From: Archilochus colubris
Taxonomy: Eukaryota > Chordata > Aves > Apodiformes > Trochilidae
Assembly (NCBI GenBank): GCA_023079485.1
Contig: CM041083.1
Coordinates: 171,361,480 to 171,425,479, forward strand
Length of the DNA: 64,000 nucleotides
Direction of reading: 5' to 3'
Position numbers and translations under genes: made by a program
Part shown: positions 1 to 12,775 of the stretch, in pieces
How positions within the stretch are numbered: position 1 is the first letter of the stretch
Layout of the letters: each line of letters starts with the position of its first letter
The notes under the pieces: generated by a model
What the model saw: only the letters and a program-made list of their open reading frames with translations
Database searches by the model: none
What the model was told of the DNA's origin: nothing

Positions 1-44
1 TGACTTCACACTTCTGCAGTGTCTTTCCTCTTTGCTGTACTCAC

Positions 45-129
45 CAACTTTGCTGAAAGCCTCTTGTAGCTCTGCCATCTCCTCCTCTGAGAAGTGCGCT
101 GTTGACGCCATTTCTTATTTCGTGCAGGT
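45..129 (-). CDS. LCP1: First coding exon of a plastin (probably L-plastin, LCP1), partial gene
   Basis: On the minus strand an acceptor (pyrimidine-rich, ending TTGCAG) is followed by an 18-nt leader, an ATG at 111 with G at -3 and +4, 22 codons and a GTGAGT donor just past position 45. The peptide begins MASTAHFSEEEMAELQEAF and ends SKV, with one base of a split codon, so the intron is phase 1. Plastins are actin-bundling proteins with two N-terminal EF hands and four calponin-homology domains. In this family the segment is followed by an Asp codon that begins the first EF-hand loop, which agrees with the split G. By recalled comparison, the EEM-EL-EAF-KV pattern fits L-plastin slightly better than I- or T-plastin. 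Human LCP1 also has a non-coding first exon and its ATG in exon 2. Plastin family is likely; the paralogue is less certain. The remaining exons lie left of the window. Confidence 0.72.
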
Positions 130-2108
130 CTGCAAGAAAGAGTTTAATTTGTTTGGTTCCTCCTTGGGTTTGTAATCATGATGAAAAAAAGGCTTTTTCA
201 CTTGACTTCTCAACATCTCAGAGTAGTTCCCCTTAGCCAAAAACCCAGTTCCTCTCTGCATCCCAGAATCAGATGATGGGGTAAAATCCTGCATACGTGA
301 GATACAAATCTATGTCCTCTATGTCATGTGGTTTTGCCAGACCCTGCTAAAAGTTCTAACTGAGTTATTTGTACTAATTTAATTGGAATTAAAACCTACC
401 TCTGATAAATTTTGTTTCTTGTGGAGAAAGCAGACAAAATTTCACTGTTTTTTGTTATTCCTCCTTTGGAAACACAATTCACCACAGGCTCCATCAGCAC
501 TAGGAGAGAAGCAGCATCCCTGCCAGCTCCTGGGGCTCTGGATTGGAGCTGAAGCCCTAGGAGATATTTGCACTTCCTGCCTTTGTGTACCTAATGAGGA
601 GGCTGGTCAGCATTATGGGATGGATGGATGGATGGATGGATGGATGGATGGATGGATGGATGGATGGATGGAGAGAAGCTCCTTTAAAGAGTATTCAGAG
701 CACTAGTTTGGTCACTTTTTTTCCTGGCTACAGGGAGAGTTTAGGGACTTTTGCCCCAAGGTACCTAAGTTAGTGCACAAGGTTGGGTGGCCCCCCAGGA
801 ATGGGTGGCTGGAATAAGTTTTTCTGCCTTTTCTCTCATCAGAGACATAAAGCAGAAGGAAGGATTAGACTTCCCCTTTCTAGGCACCTTTCTTAATAAT
901 CAGAAAGGGAAAGTTTCTTCCAGTTATCACATCATTTAACACGCTACCAGAAGATGCACCCTCTGCTTTTTCATGTATCTATTGTCCCTTGCATCTATTC
1001 ATGAGGGAAGTGTTCAGGAGACAGACTATTATTCTACATTTGTGAGAATGACTCCAGTGTCCTATGTCTCTTTAAGTATTAATTAACCAAGCAACAATTT
1101 AAATAGAAAAGAATGGAAACCTGAGTTGATCCTGGAAAGTGGTTGCTGTAGCTACAGTGTTCAAATAAGAGGGGGGAAAAAAAATCAGAAATACCTCATT
1201 CCCAGACTAAACCCAACATTGCATCCTGGAAGTTTGGGTTCCAAACTTTGTAGAAAGATATACAGGGATCCTTTTGAAAATTACAGATTTGCTATAGGCC
1301 TCTACAAAGACACAGAGTTGTGTACAGCCTATCCAGGCTTCAGATTTAATGCTCTCCTGTACTCATACATTGATTCCTTGTATCTGTGAGAGATACTATG
1401 GACATGGCTTTGAAATAGCCCAAAGGCAACTTCATGTGGTTGGCTTTTTGTCTGCTGTCTCCCTGCCTGCTTCATCACTGTGATTCTAAGGTGAGGACAC
1501 CTTTCTGAGAAAAATCTGTTCTTTCACTCCAACCTTCTTAAGTAGAGAAATGCAGCATAACTCATAATGCTCTTGGGGCACAAGAACCCAAGAACAATGT
1601 TCTTTTTACAGCACAATGGAGCTGGTGACTGATACTGAAATGCTAACATAATAATAAAAGTGTATCTAACCTGTGAAAAGCCTTGTGATAAAATATTGTT
1701 TATGTATGCCAGGGTAAAACTGGCTCTGTAGTCTTCCCCCTTCACCCTGGTATCTTTCCTGTCTCTGATTTCCCATGATCAATTTTTTCTGTTGCAGGCT
1801 GTGTGTTTTGCAACATGTGGATTGCCAAAATCCATCTGAACACAGGAAAATCTTAAACTATCGACAAGGAAATCTGTATTCTACTACAGGATCATCCCTT
1901 CCAATCCAGTCACTTGATTAAGCAATATATTTTGAAATACAACTTCTAATAGCGTGAAGACACTTCTAGAGCTTAACTGATAACACCATAAGTTGTTGGC
2001 TATAATGTTGCTTTTGGAAAGAACTTCATAACCTTGAGAAAAAATTACCACCAACATGAAATGGACTCTTCTTGATTGCAAAAGAAGTTGTGTCCTCTTT
2101 TCTCTTGT
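130..2108. other. Presumed plastin intron 1: unique sequence with one microsatellite
   Basis: This stretch lies directly upstream of the plastin acceptor and should be the 3' part of its first intron. Apart from the (GGAT)n array I see no repeat or coding signal. Reading frames here are short and lack convincing splice sites. Confidence 0.4.
618..672. repeat. (GGAT)n microsatellite
   Basis: Nearly 14 uninterrupted GGAT units over 55 bp. The apparent Met-Asp-Gly-Trp peptide repeats in this stretch come from the array and are not protein coding. Perfect tetranucleotide arrays of this length are usually length-polymorphic. Confidence 0.97.
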
Positions 2109-2637
2109 GAGACCCCACCTGGAGTCCTGTGACCGGTTCTGGGGCAGCCGGCACAAGAGGAGGAGAGGAATGTGGAGCTGTCAGAGAGAATCCAGAGAAG
2201 GGCCACGAAAATCATGAGAGGCCTGGAGCACCTCTCCTATGGGACAGGCTTACAGAGTTGGGGTTGTTCAGTCTGGAGAAGAGAAGGCTCCAGGGAGATC
2301 TTATATCAGCCTTTCAGTACCCAAAGGGACCGACAGGAAAACTGGGAGGGACTTTTCATAAGGGCATGTGATGATAGGACATGGAGGAATGGTTTTAAGA
2401 TGAAAGAAGTAGATTTAGCTTAGATATTAGGAAGAAATTCTTTATTGTGAGGATGGTGAGACACTGGCACAGGTTGCTTGGAGAAGCTGTGGTTGCCTCA
2501 TACCTTGAAGTGTTCAAGGGCAGGCTGGATGGGGCTTTGAGTAAGATGGTCTTGTAGGAGGTGTTTCTGTGCCCATGGGGGGGGGTTGGAACCAGATGAT
2601 CTTTAAGGTCCCTTCCAACCCAAACCATTCTGTGATC
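2109..2637 (+). mobile_element. CR1 LINE 3' fragment, older copy
   Basis: The sequence follows the end of CR1 ORF2 (region encoding RPHLESC, then LERIQRRATKIMRGLEHL in broken frames) and the 3' UTR, ending TTCCAACCCAAACCATTCTGTGAT. Several frameshifts and differences from the young copies mark it as an older subfamily member. It is 5'-truncated, as is usual for CR1. Confidence 0.93.
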
Positions 2638-5600
2638 AGTAACTAACTAATTAGCTAAAGAGAGAGAATCCTATTAATAGTATATATGTTGATATGTGTG
2701 GACATTTATACTAATATTACATGGTAGGATGAAGGACTTTGCTGTAATGAACCCTTCTGACATTGTTTTTTACAGTCAACATTATCCACTCTGGTGTAAA
2801 GGTGGCTACACTTAACCAAGAAATCAGGTGAATCTTTGCACCAAGAGCAAGAACTGGTCCTGGATCATCCAAAGAGTGAGGTGATGTCCAGGTGATGGAG
2901 GTGGTGTCACTGCATGCTCCAACACACAACAGAGCTTCTTTAGCATCTTTTGATTTCAGCTGCCAGCTCCAGCATCTAGCATCACCTACTGTTGCTGACT
3001 AAAAACCCTCTCTGTTAACACAGAAAGTGAGATTTAAGCAGAGATTTAAGTGAGATTTAGCAGACATCCTCAGTCAGCCAGCCCTGTGCTGCCATCTGCA
3101 CAGATCTTTTGGCAGGCCAGGTCCAGGGGTTACACCATCTCTCTGAGGGTTTGACTCTCTTGCTCATCACAATACATCTGCCATGTAAAATACATAGCAG
3201 CAAGAAAATCCCTTTCTAGCCACCAACTCTACACCCCCTAAGGCTTATCTCTAGTCCTGGTTTTGGCAAGGTACTACAATAAAGGCAGGGAAAGAGGTTC
3301 AGATCTCTGTTGCATGTCTCCCAGGTTCAACTGCAGCCAGAACACCTCTGTAAAGTATGTGAAAGAACTCAAACTTACACTCAGTTAACCAAAAGCAAAA
3401 TTTTCTGATTAAATAGTTCAGAGTTATTCACCATTACAAATTGTCATTTTTTAAAATTGCTCATGTAGTAAAAACAAAACATAGGGAAAGCCAGAGAGTA
3501 GAAGTCCAAATCTTTGGCAACACACAGCAAAAATAAGCAAATCCACTTTCAAAAAGCTACTTTTCAGTATAGAAACTGCTTATTTTGCTTAGATCATTAA
3601 AAGTAAATGATGATACTTAGCACACAGAAATGTAAAACGCTTCAGGATAACAGTCAGGGAGGTCAGGCCAAATATTTTCCTTCTGATTTTATCAGCCAAG
3701 AGCAGAGTCACTTGCTTCTAAGGATCAAACACTTCCAGCATTTCACCATCCTCAATGCAGCCTGAAAGTACCTTGGGCACCCCATCCAGAGGTAACAGCC
3801 CTGGGTGAATACTCCAGTAACTGATAATCCACAAGGCACTGGAAGCATATGGTGCCCTGCTCTGCTCCAAATCATTCCCCAAAGCAGTATGACAACAGAG
3901 ATGCAGGGAAAAAATGCAGAGGATGGTATAATAGGAGAATATCTGAGGCTGACAGGCAATATGAACAAGTTGAAACAGCTGCTTTGAAGAGAATAACTGT
4001 TGAGGAGCTGAGGGAGTAACAAAGGGAAAATGAGTGGATGAGAACCAGGCAATGGCTTTGAGTACCGAGATGTATGGCAAGAAGAAAAGAGGAAAGCTGG
4101 GCGGGGGGGGGGGATTGGCAAGAGGGAGGGAACTTTGAGAAGGAACAAATACAAACAGCTTAGCTAGCAGCACAAATGAGATTTTGAAGGTCAGCAGTTG
4201 CTGGGAGGAAGGATCTTGAACTTGGTGTGGTCGAAAGTGAGGGAAAGAACTGACGCTGCTTAGAGAGAACAAGATGAAAGTCATCACATGCTCAGATGTG
4301 GAGGCAGGATGCTGAGGAGATGACGGATCCACAGGTCAGAGCAAGAAAGACAGTGGGACTGCCAACAAGAAAGGAATTGAAGGCAATAAAAATTCAGAAG
4401 GGGAATAAACACTCCTTGAGACAGGCTGAGCTTCAGATGGCATCAGGATATCCGGATTGCACACTGCCTGGAAGTGACACTTCATTCTTGTTTGCCAAGC
4501 AGCATAAATGCACTATTGCAAAAGCAAAAATAAAGTTGTGCAAATACACTCCTTCCTCCCCAGAAGACTGCTGAGTTACAGGTTAATGTCAAAAGGGGAA
4601 AATATCACCTAAGCTGCTGAGAATCATAACAAATTGATACCAAAAGAGCCTCTACAAAGCACTCCCTTTCCTGCCATCATTTCCAAACCAATACATTACA
4701 GCCATGCCATAAAGCCTTTCTTTTATTTGACCTTATCCTCAGAAGAATCTATGGCTGTACTAATGTTTTAAGAGATATAATAACAAACTATTTTCAGCCT
4801 GGAATATAAAGGAAGAACAAAAATAGTTTCAAACCTGAACATCACTGCTAAATTGAAACACAGTGGTATCGATGTGCTTTCATCTCTTTTGATTTTGAAG
4901 CAATAGTCAGAAAAGCTGTCTGGTTATGTATTACTTGGCAAAGTGTGCACCCACCATGCAATATAAATAATAAATGGCAAAGCCATTAAAACCTAAGGGT
5001 TTGTATTAAATTGTTACCTTGCTTCATATTTTCCTCCTCTCCTCTGGTGTTTAAGCTTTATTGCAAGCAAGGCAATGAAAACCTAGGATATGTGAAACTG
5101 CCTTTTACAGCTAGACATCAAGGTGTATGTTTCTCCAAAGCAAAAAAGCAAATTTCATGGGGCAACATTACATTCCACAAATACATGCTTAAGTCACAAA
5201 CATATTTAAGTCACCAGGAATGTCTTAACTGGGAACTCAGGGCCAAGAAAGCTGATTAAATAGATAATATTTACTCACTTTCTGCTGTCAGAGATTTATT
5301 TTTTTATGACAACCCCTCTAGCTTTTGGAGAGGGATCAGGTAAAGGACTGCACATGTGTTCCCTGTCATATATCCATTTCCCTCTTTCTTCTGCTATCTT
5401 CTCTTCAGACTTTTTTATTTCTTCTGAAAGTGGTGAAACAAGAGGCATTCAATGTTGCAAAATATAGCTGCATGGGATAGTGTATGACTGTGTTCCCCTC
5501 TGCACAAAAAACTTTGCCTTTTACTTTATCAGAGCTCACAGCTCCAGTGCCTTTTCTCTTTCTTGTGTCATCCACAAATTCAATTTCCAAATGTCTGGCT

Positions 5601-7173
5601 TTCTGTAAGAGTCGGGGAATACTTCCCCTTCTCTCTTCTGCATCAGCCTTTCCTTCCTAGTTGATATCAAAGAGGCACCACCAGCAATCCAGCCCACTCA
5701 GGACAATGTCACCAGCAGGTAGGAATAAAAAAGTGTCCCCAAAATTGGGCAGAAACCCTGATGACAAATCTGAAGCATCTTGCCAACCAGAAAAATATAA
5801 GAGAAAAGGGAGTGTCTTGAGCACATTCAATCTTTGTCCCATATTTCTTGTACCTTTATGGGCCCCCTCAGTCCCAGTCGCTCATTAGAACATCCCTCAT
5901 AAAATATTCCTCAGAAATATTTCTCTCTGCCTTTCTCTGATAAGGTCCCACACACAAGTCCATATATCCATATGCTTTTTTTTTTTTTTTCAAATTATGT
6001 GCCTCAGTCAGCTGATTTCCTACAGTATGGAAGGGCTGAGGAGGAGACAAGAAAAGAGAAGATTTATGAATTATGCTCTGATAAATATTTTGCTCCTGGA
6101 GACAAGTTCCTGTGATTTGCATCCTCACTAAGGGATTAGAAAAAGAGAAATTATTCAGTGGATCTCATGCTGAAAGAAGAATCAATGCTCTAACCACAAC
6201 AGTGTGGCCTACAAGTTCCCCAATTCTGAAGTTTCATTTTGTGCTCGTTGGCAAAAAAAGTCAACTAAAATACAACAGCAGAAGCCATCTTGTTGTCAGT
6301 CAGCCAAACGTGTTCTTTTGCACAACCCAAAAGAGTTTACCACCCAATTAAAGGTCCTATTCTCAGTATCCTTGCTATTATCGTGCTCCTCTTTCATGTA
6401 TTTATATTAACTATATTTTTATTCTTATGGTTCTGATCAAAATAATGTGTTCATACACCTGTGCTAGCAGGGTGATCCAGAGTGCACCCCCAGCAAAGGA
6501 GGGTGGCAGCATTAATATTAAATTTCACCAGCTTTACTGCCACTTTGGAGCAGTGAGAATCACAGCAATGGCTCCAGAGTACTCAGTAAGAGTACTCAGA
6601 GTACTCTTAGACAAACACAATCCCACCCATGCCCTTCCTTCTTATTTGGTCTCTTCCTTTCTGGTGAGTTATTTAGCAAGCCCAGCTACTCAGACAGAAT
6701 CAGCAAAACCCATCAGGTTTTGAATCACATGTCAATCAGATGCATTTCTTGCACAGCACCTTTGAAAACCATTGAAGAACCATTTAGAATTGCAGCACCT
6801 TTGAACAGGTGAGAAGATCTGTAAAAAAATGTTTATTTTTCAAGTTCTTCACTTAGTGGTATGACAGTTTCTCTAACTGCTATAAATATGGGTAAGAGGT
6901 TTTCTCTAATTTCCTCAAAGATGCTAAACTAAATTTTAAATCCTAAAGCAGCCAGAAATATCCTTGGCTCTTTTAGCAATGTGGGACTTTAATATCAAAG
7001 TACAATCAGTCAGAGTGGAATCTTGCTGTTCAAATCAGCATACAAAACACAGAGAGGAATCTTTCTGAAATTAGGGCAAATAGGTCCTCCCTGGTACATG
7101 ATAAATATTCACAAGTTAGCCTACAATAAATTACACTCTTTGCCTCAAAGTAATTTAAAGTACTGATACCTGT
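2638..7173. other. Unassigned non-coding stretch
   Basis: No recognised gene, RNA or transposon. It holds an 11-G run at 4103-4113, a T14 tract near 5978, and a small AGTACTC cluster near 6576. Two overlapping minus-strand frames at 3708-4332 come from pyrimidine-rich sequence and have no domain I recognise. Confidence 0.3.
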
Positions 7174-7937
7174 ATCATAGAATCATAGAATCATAGAATT
7201 GGCTGGGTTGGAAGGGACCTCAGAGATCATCGAGTCCAACCCTTGAACCACCGTTGCGGTTGCTAGACCATGGCACTGAGTGCCACATCCAGTCTCTTTT
7301 TAAATATCTCCAGGGACGGAGAATCCACTACTTCCCTGGGCAGCCCATTCCAATGCTTGATCACTCTCTCCGTAAAGAAATTCTTTCTAATATCTAACCT
7401 AAACTTCCCCTGGCACAACTTAAGACCATGCCCTCTTGTCTTGTTGAAAGTCGTCTGGCAAAAGAGACCAACCCCCCCCTGGCTACAACCTCCTTTCAGG
7501 GAGTTGTAGAGAGCGATGAGGTCTCCCCTGAGCCTCCTCTTCTCCAGGCTGAACAGCCCCAGCTCCCTCAGCCTCTCCTCATAGGGTCTGTGCTCGAGCC
7601 CCTTCACCAGCCTGGTTGCCCTCCTTTGGACCTGCTCCAGGACCTCAATATCCTTCCTGAACTGGGGGGCCCAGAACTGGACACAGGACGCGAGGTGTGG
7701 CCTCACCAGGGCTGAGTACAGGGGCAGAATCACCTCCTTGGACCTGCTGGCGACACTGTTCCTGATACATGCCAGGATGCCATTGGCTTTCTTGGCTACC
7801 TGGGCACACTGCTGGCTCACGTTCAGCTTCCTGTCAATCCAGACTCCCAGGTCCCTTTCTGCCTGGCTGCTCTCCAGCCACTCTGTCCCCAGCCTGTAGC
7901 GCTGCATGGGGTTGTTGTGGCCAAAGTGCAGGAGAAG
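7174..7937 (-). mobile_element. CR1 LINE, young 5'-truncated copy
   Basis: On the plus strand it begins with three ATCATAGA repeats (the CR1 tail in reverse), then the short 3' UTR, then the antisense of the ORF2 C-terminus. The minus-strand frame from about 7937 to 7263 is uninterrupted. It contains the conserved CR1 strings [61 protein letters not shown] and [20 protein letters not shown]. The reverse transcriptase core is missing, so it cannot move by itself. The intact frame indicates a recent insertion. Confidence 0.97.
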
Positions 7938-10900
7938 CAAACAGCAAAACCTCACCGTGTGTGCAGGCACGAGAATTGTTGAGCTGTTGGACTTCATGTA
8001 TCTTATTTTTATACAATTTGAAGAAACACAGAAAGCAACGCACCGATGCCCATCAGTTACTTTCTTAATGTTCCATTTTATAAAGGACCTTATTTTTTAA
8101 TGTGATACCTGAGTCCTAAATCAAACACGAGGCAACAGGGCTTAGGAAAGGAAAATCCACAGAGTCTGTAGAGAAATGGCAATCTCTTTCCAATATACCA
8201 CTCTGTGGCAGGGAGTACTCTTCCCTCAAAGAAATTAAGACATTGAAGAAGCAGAGCTATAAACTTGTAAATATTCTCCTTATGTGTCTTTTATCTGTCA
8301 GATACACCCTGCTAGGGAGACAGCATGTATATGCATATTTTTAATTTTAAGTCTGTAGAATTTTTTAAAAGAAAAAAATTATCCACTACACTACATTTCT
8401 GGAGGGAAACATGTTTTCTATCTCATTACCAAGACAAGCTAGCTTTTCAGTGAAAATATTTTTCCACAGAAAAAGGAACATTTTTATTCTCAAATGCTTT
8501 CCGGTGGTTTGGGGTTTTTTTTCTACCTTCTTTTTATTTTTTCCTTAGGGGGGCAGGGGGGCAGAGCTGGTTTTTGCCAGGTTAACAAATATCTTCAGCC
8601 ATTCAGCAGATGCCCTGTTTGGCAATGAAGGCCTTGTCCCAACCAGTTCCACCTTCACTGGTGGAGGGTGAGGGGAGAGGAGAGCATCTGCAGAGGATGC
8701 TTGGGATGCAGGTGCAAGAAGTTACCCCACCTCTGCCCCGTCGTGACCTGGGTGGTGGATGGGACACAAAGCTCTGGGACAGACAGATAAAAGCCTCTCT
8801 TCCTATTCCTGTGATGTAGTCATCATACTGCAGCCCAAAGGCAAGAGGGTCAGGTCATGGAGTACTGACTCAGTCCCAAATGTTCTGTGAAAGCCTTGGT
8901 ATCTGACACCAGAAAAGGAGATCGTGGCCTGTGTTTCCATCTTGTTAGCAGGAAAGCAGTTCCTCTGAGCAAGGAAAATATTAAAAACATGCTCCAGCTG
9001 TAAAAGGGGGGGGTGGGTATATTACTTTTATATACAAATGCATATTTTCAATCAGCTGACTCCACCTGGATTTATGAATCTGTTGCTTTTGCTCCCATGC
9101 AGGAACTGTTCTCAGTTTTGCAGAACTCCTCACTGATTTCAGCAGGAATTCACAGTGGATTGGCAAGCTCCTGAGGGATCAGGCCCTTCTACCCACCAGA
9201 CCAGAAAACTGAGGGTACATCTCAACATAGCCCTCTGTAGGGGCTGTCCTGCTGTTTGGGACCCCTCGTGGCAGTGGTGCCAGGCTTGGAGCCGTAGAAT
9301 CTCTGAGGATGCAATGGGGAACCAAAGCAGGAGATGGAGAAGGAGGAGGTAAATAAGTCTTCTCCTTCCCCTTGCCTCTGAAGAATAATTTGGTTTTATG
9401 ATGTGTGGTCCCTGAGCCTGCACTGCCAGGCACCCCTCATGGCAACACCCCACTCTCCTCCTCATGGCCACTGCCTCCATCTCCAGGACACCCCGACTTG
9501 TGTCACTGAAGGGTGGTGATTTATTTCCCACCCTACAGCTTTCCCCTTTGACAGCTGCAAAGATAAACAGAGCTACCAGTGCAGAGCCCCTGACTTCATC
9601 TTGCTGCACAACTAGTTGGAGTTTCCTCAATGCTGTTTCTTCTTTTCTTTTTTCTTTTTTTTCATAAGTATTTTTCATTTTGATAAATATTTTACAGTTT
9701 GAATCAGCATTTCACTGGAGTCTGCTGTGCTGCAGGAAAGAGTATGAAAATCAGCTACATTTCTGAATGTGCTGTGCTCTCCTGACCTCCCCCCGTCTCC
9801 TTCCTTCCCCTTTAGTCAACCTCTTTCATACTTTATAAAAAACATATGGTCATGACTCTTATGGTAGGATTTTTATCAAGATAGCTCTGCTCTGTGCTAC
9901 ACAGCTGCATTTTAAGCTGCTCAGGACTGAAATTGGTAGGAAATAAGTTTAAAAAAATAGCATAATGCAGCACAACAGAGTGCATGGGAGGCTCTGTGAG
10001 CAGGGAGAGAGCAGCAGCACCATTAGTGTTTAAATACAATGAGTTTCATACAGGATCTCAAACATTTTAAAACCCTGACAGTATTCAGTCGAAATCCTTA
10101 CTTGGTTTCAACTGAGGAAGCGACTGCAAAACATTTCTGTAATGTAATTACAATTTTTTTTTAACCTATTTTGTGATCACTGTCTCCAGATTCTTTGATA
10201 AGTAAATCTGGACTTCATGGTCAGGACTGAAGCAGAAGTCCTGTCTCTGGCTGCCAGCCAGCAGAAATGGACTTTCCAGTCCCTTCGGGCTCTAGCATCC
10301 CTTCTCGATGGGGTTTCCCACCATGGAGGGGGTTTCCACGCCTTCTGTCCCCTCAGAAGAGCTTGGGTAGCCCCACCCTGACTCCCTTAGACCCTGTGGC
10401 TCCGTCTCATGAGGAAAAACTACTCTTGAGCAACAAGCAAAAGGGAAGGAAGGTGAGACATGCTGGAGTTCCTCTACATGAGACGTTTCAGGGTGTGATC
10501 TGCTTTTCTCAAGATAATCATCTGCTGGGCACCCATCTGCACTTCTGGTGGCACAACCTTGCCTGCCATTTGATAGAGATCCTCTTATCCACCTGATATC
10601 TGCAGCAGCAAGGGTCATCTTGTAATATTGCCTATTGGCAATATTTTTTTAGGCTATACTAACAAAGACCTGAGGTCCCATTTGCTTGAAAAGTCAAGTT
10701 ACTCACAGGCTTCAGCGTCAGTTGTTGAGACAGTGTTCAAACCAAATGCACATGCTGAGGAAACTGCTGCCTGACAAAAACTACTCCAGACCAAAAAGTT
10801 AAGCCCAAGGGCTCCTATTCACAACCCTACCTGCTGCAATCTCTTTAGACATTTGCAAGTTCATCTACAGACTGAGCTGAAATCCCAAAGAAGACATGGG

Positions 10901-12237
10901 ACAAGCCTGTCCAGCTTCAACAATCAGGATCATGAAAGGCAAATAAAATGTTAGGACCACTCCAAATCACCATTTTTAAAGCAGAAGTCACAACTACAAT
11001 CAGGCTCCATCATGAGTCAGTTTGATTTATTCTCTGGAGAGTAAAACCACATATCTAAAAGCCTAGTATGAATGCCCTAACATGCAGCAGAATATATTGC
11101 AAACAATTTGGGCCAAAATACATTGGCTTTATGAATTACTCTTTAGTCATTAGCTTTTAGAATTACTCTCTTACAGGGATCCACTCTGCAATCTAAATAA
11201 TGGCTTCTTACTTTCTCATACATGGCCGAACTAATGAAATGCCAGCAAATAAAAATTCAAAGACTACCACACTATTCAGTCCAAGACCACTTTGCCCAAT
11301 TAAATCCATCACTTTCCCCAAGGTCAGTAGAAATGCTGGGCATAAGACAACTGGAAAATGCTTCACGCTACTACAGAACCTGCCCTGTTTTTTCATGGTG
11401 ACCACAGTTTCCTGTGCAGTTAAACTGCTGATAGGCACAGTGAAGGCAGCTTGCAAAAAAACCAGCAGGTGCTGTGATCTTACCTCCTGGGCTCAAGTGG
11501 TGGGTCCAAACTGGCAGAGCAACTGCTCGACAGCTGCAAATCCAACAGAAAGAAGAGAACTTCTTTAAAAAAAAAAAAAAATCCAACCTTTTTGTGGGTG
11601 GGGGAACTGCAAAGCAGGGTGTCGCAACAGGTCACTGTGTGACTAGGAAAATGTCCCTTTTCTGCAGAGCAACTTGTCAAGCCCAAGAGTGTGAGCCCAA
11701 GACTGAGCCCCGAGAGGGAAGTGAGTAGTGACAAAACGTCATAGCGAAACAGAATTTTCTTTATAAGGAAATTTACCCTCCTCTGGTCTCCCTCTTCACC
11801 TCATTACTCCTACTGGTGTCTACCACTTCCTCTGTTTTACCCCTCTTCGGTCCCCTTCTCTCTGAATAAGTGCACACTCGTGTGTGTGCACACACGAAAC
11901 ACCTTCTCTCTTTGGCAATCAAAGCAACCACATTTTTGACTTGCAGAACAGTGAGGTCTGCAGTCCTACCCTGTGCTCAGTACAGCACTGGCTGCAAAGT
12001 TTGGCTGGGATCCTCAGGATGCTCAGGGTGGTGTCTGCAGGAGACTCCTCAGCATCTCTGCGCAACCTCAGTCAAAGTCTGACTGTCCTCACCATGAAAA
12101 CTTTTTTCCTTCCATGCAGTTGGAAATTCCCTTGATGCAATTTGTCACCTTTCCATTCTCAGTGCAAGCCTCTGACAAAAGCCTGGGTCCATCTTCTCTA
12201 TAAGCTCCAAGCAGATATGTGTAGACAACAAGAAGAA
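7938..12237. other. Unassigned non-coding stretch
   Basis: No recognisable gene or large repeat. A minus-strand frame at 9139-9678 (179 residues) has no recognised domain or supporting splice signals and is probably fortuitous. Short homopolymers occur at 8503-8560, 9003-9015 and 11566-11581. Confidence 0.3.
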
Positions 12238-12300
12238 CCTCCTCAGCCTTCTCCTCTCCAGGCTGAGCAAGTCCAGCCCTCTCTGCCTCTTCTTGGACCT
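12238..12300 (-). mobile_element. Old CR1 fragment, minus orientation
   Basis: The plus strand reads CCTCAGCCTTCTCCTCTCCA followed by GGCTGAGCAAGTCCAGC, the antisense of the CR1 segment encoding [12 protein letters not shown]. Only about 60 bp can be aligned by eye, so the limits are approximate. Confidence 0.6.
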
Positions 12301-12354
12301 GTGTGAATCAGACCATCACCATCCTGATGGCAGTCCAGTTTGTCAGAGCCTTTA

Positions 12355-12775
12355 TAGGGCTATGAGGATGATTTAGGGACTGGAACACCTGCCCTATGAA
12401 GAAAGGTTGAGAGACCTGGGGCTTTCTAGCCTGGAGAGGAGAAGACTGAGAGGGGATCTAATTAATGTGTAAAAATATATGGGGGCTGAACCTCAAGAAT
12501 GAAGGGACAACCTCTTCTCACTTGTGGCCTGTGACAGGACAGGGGGCAATGGATTCAAGATAGAGCATAGGAAGTTCCACCTCAACATGAGGAAGAATTT
12601 ATTTACTATAGGGATTATAGAGCTCTGGAACAGGCTCCCCAGAGAGGTTGTGGAGTCTCCTTCTCTGAAGACTTTCAAGACCCATCTGGATGCATTTATG
12701 AGTGAACTACCCTAGTTTTGGTCCTGCTCTGGCAGGGGACTGGACTCAATCTTCAGAGGTCACTTCCAACCCCCC
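12355..12775 (+). mobile_element. Old CR1 LINE 3' fragment
   Basis: It contains the CR1 segment around CTGGAGAGGAGAAGACTGAG, then a diverged equivalent of [20 protein letters not shown] and [16 protein letters not shown], and a tail with CTGCTCTGGCAGGGGACTGG and CACTTCCAACCC. It differs clearly from the young copies and lacks the octamer tail. It lies head to head with the minus-strand fragment at 12238. Confidence 0.88.

Noticed and set aside
383..773. Frames with Met-Asp-Gly-Trp peptide repeats
   Set aside because: They only translate the GGAT microsatellite.
3708..4332. Two overlapping minus-strand frames of 148 and 204 residues
   Set aside because: Two long frames over one stretch arise from pyrimidine-rich composition. 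Proline/serine/leucine-rich low-complexity translation with no known domain.
7428..7715. Open frames on the strand opposite CR1 ORF2 (also at 14231, 17141, 23282, 34549, 47621, 51937)
   Set aside because: All encode the same proline/leucine-rich antisense peptide because the copies are related. They are shadows of ORF2, not host genes.
9139..9678. 179-residue minus-strand frame
   Set aside because: No domain or motif is recognised, it starts in A-rich sequence and has no supporting signals. A frame this long is not rare by chance in 64 kb.
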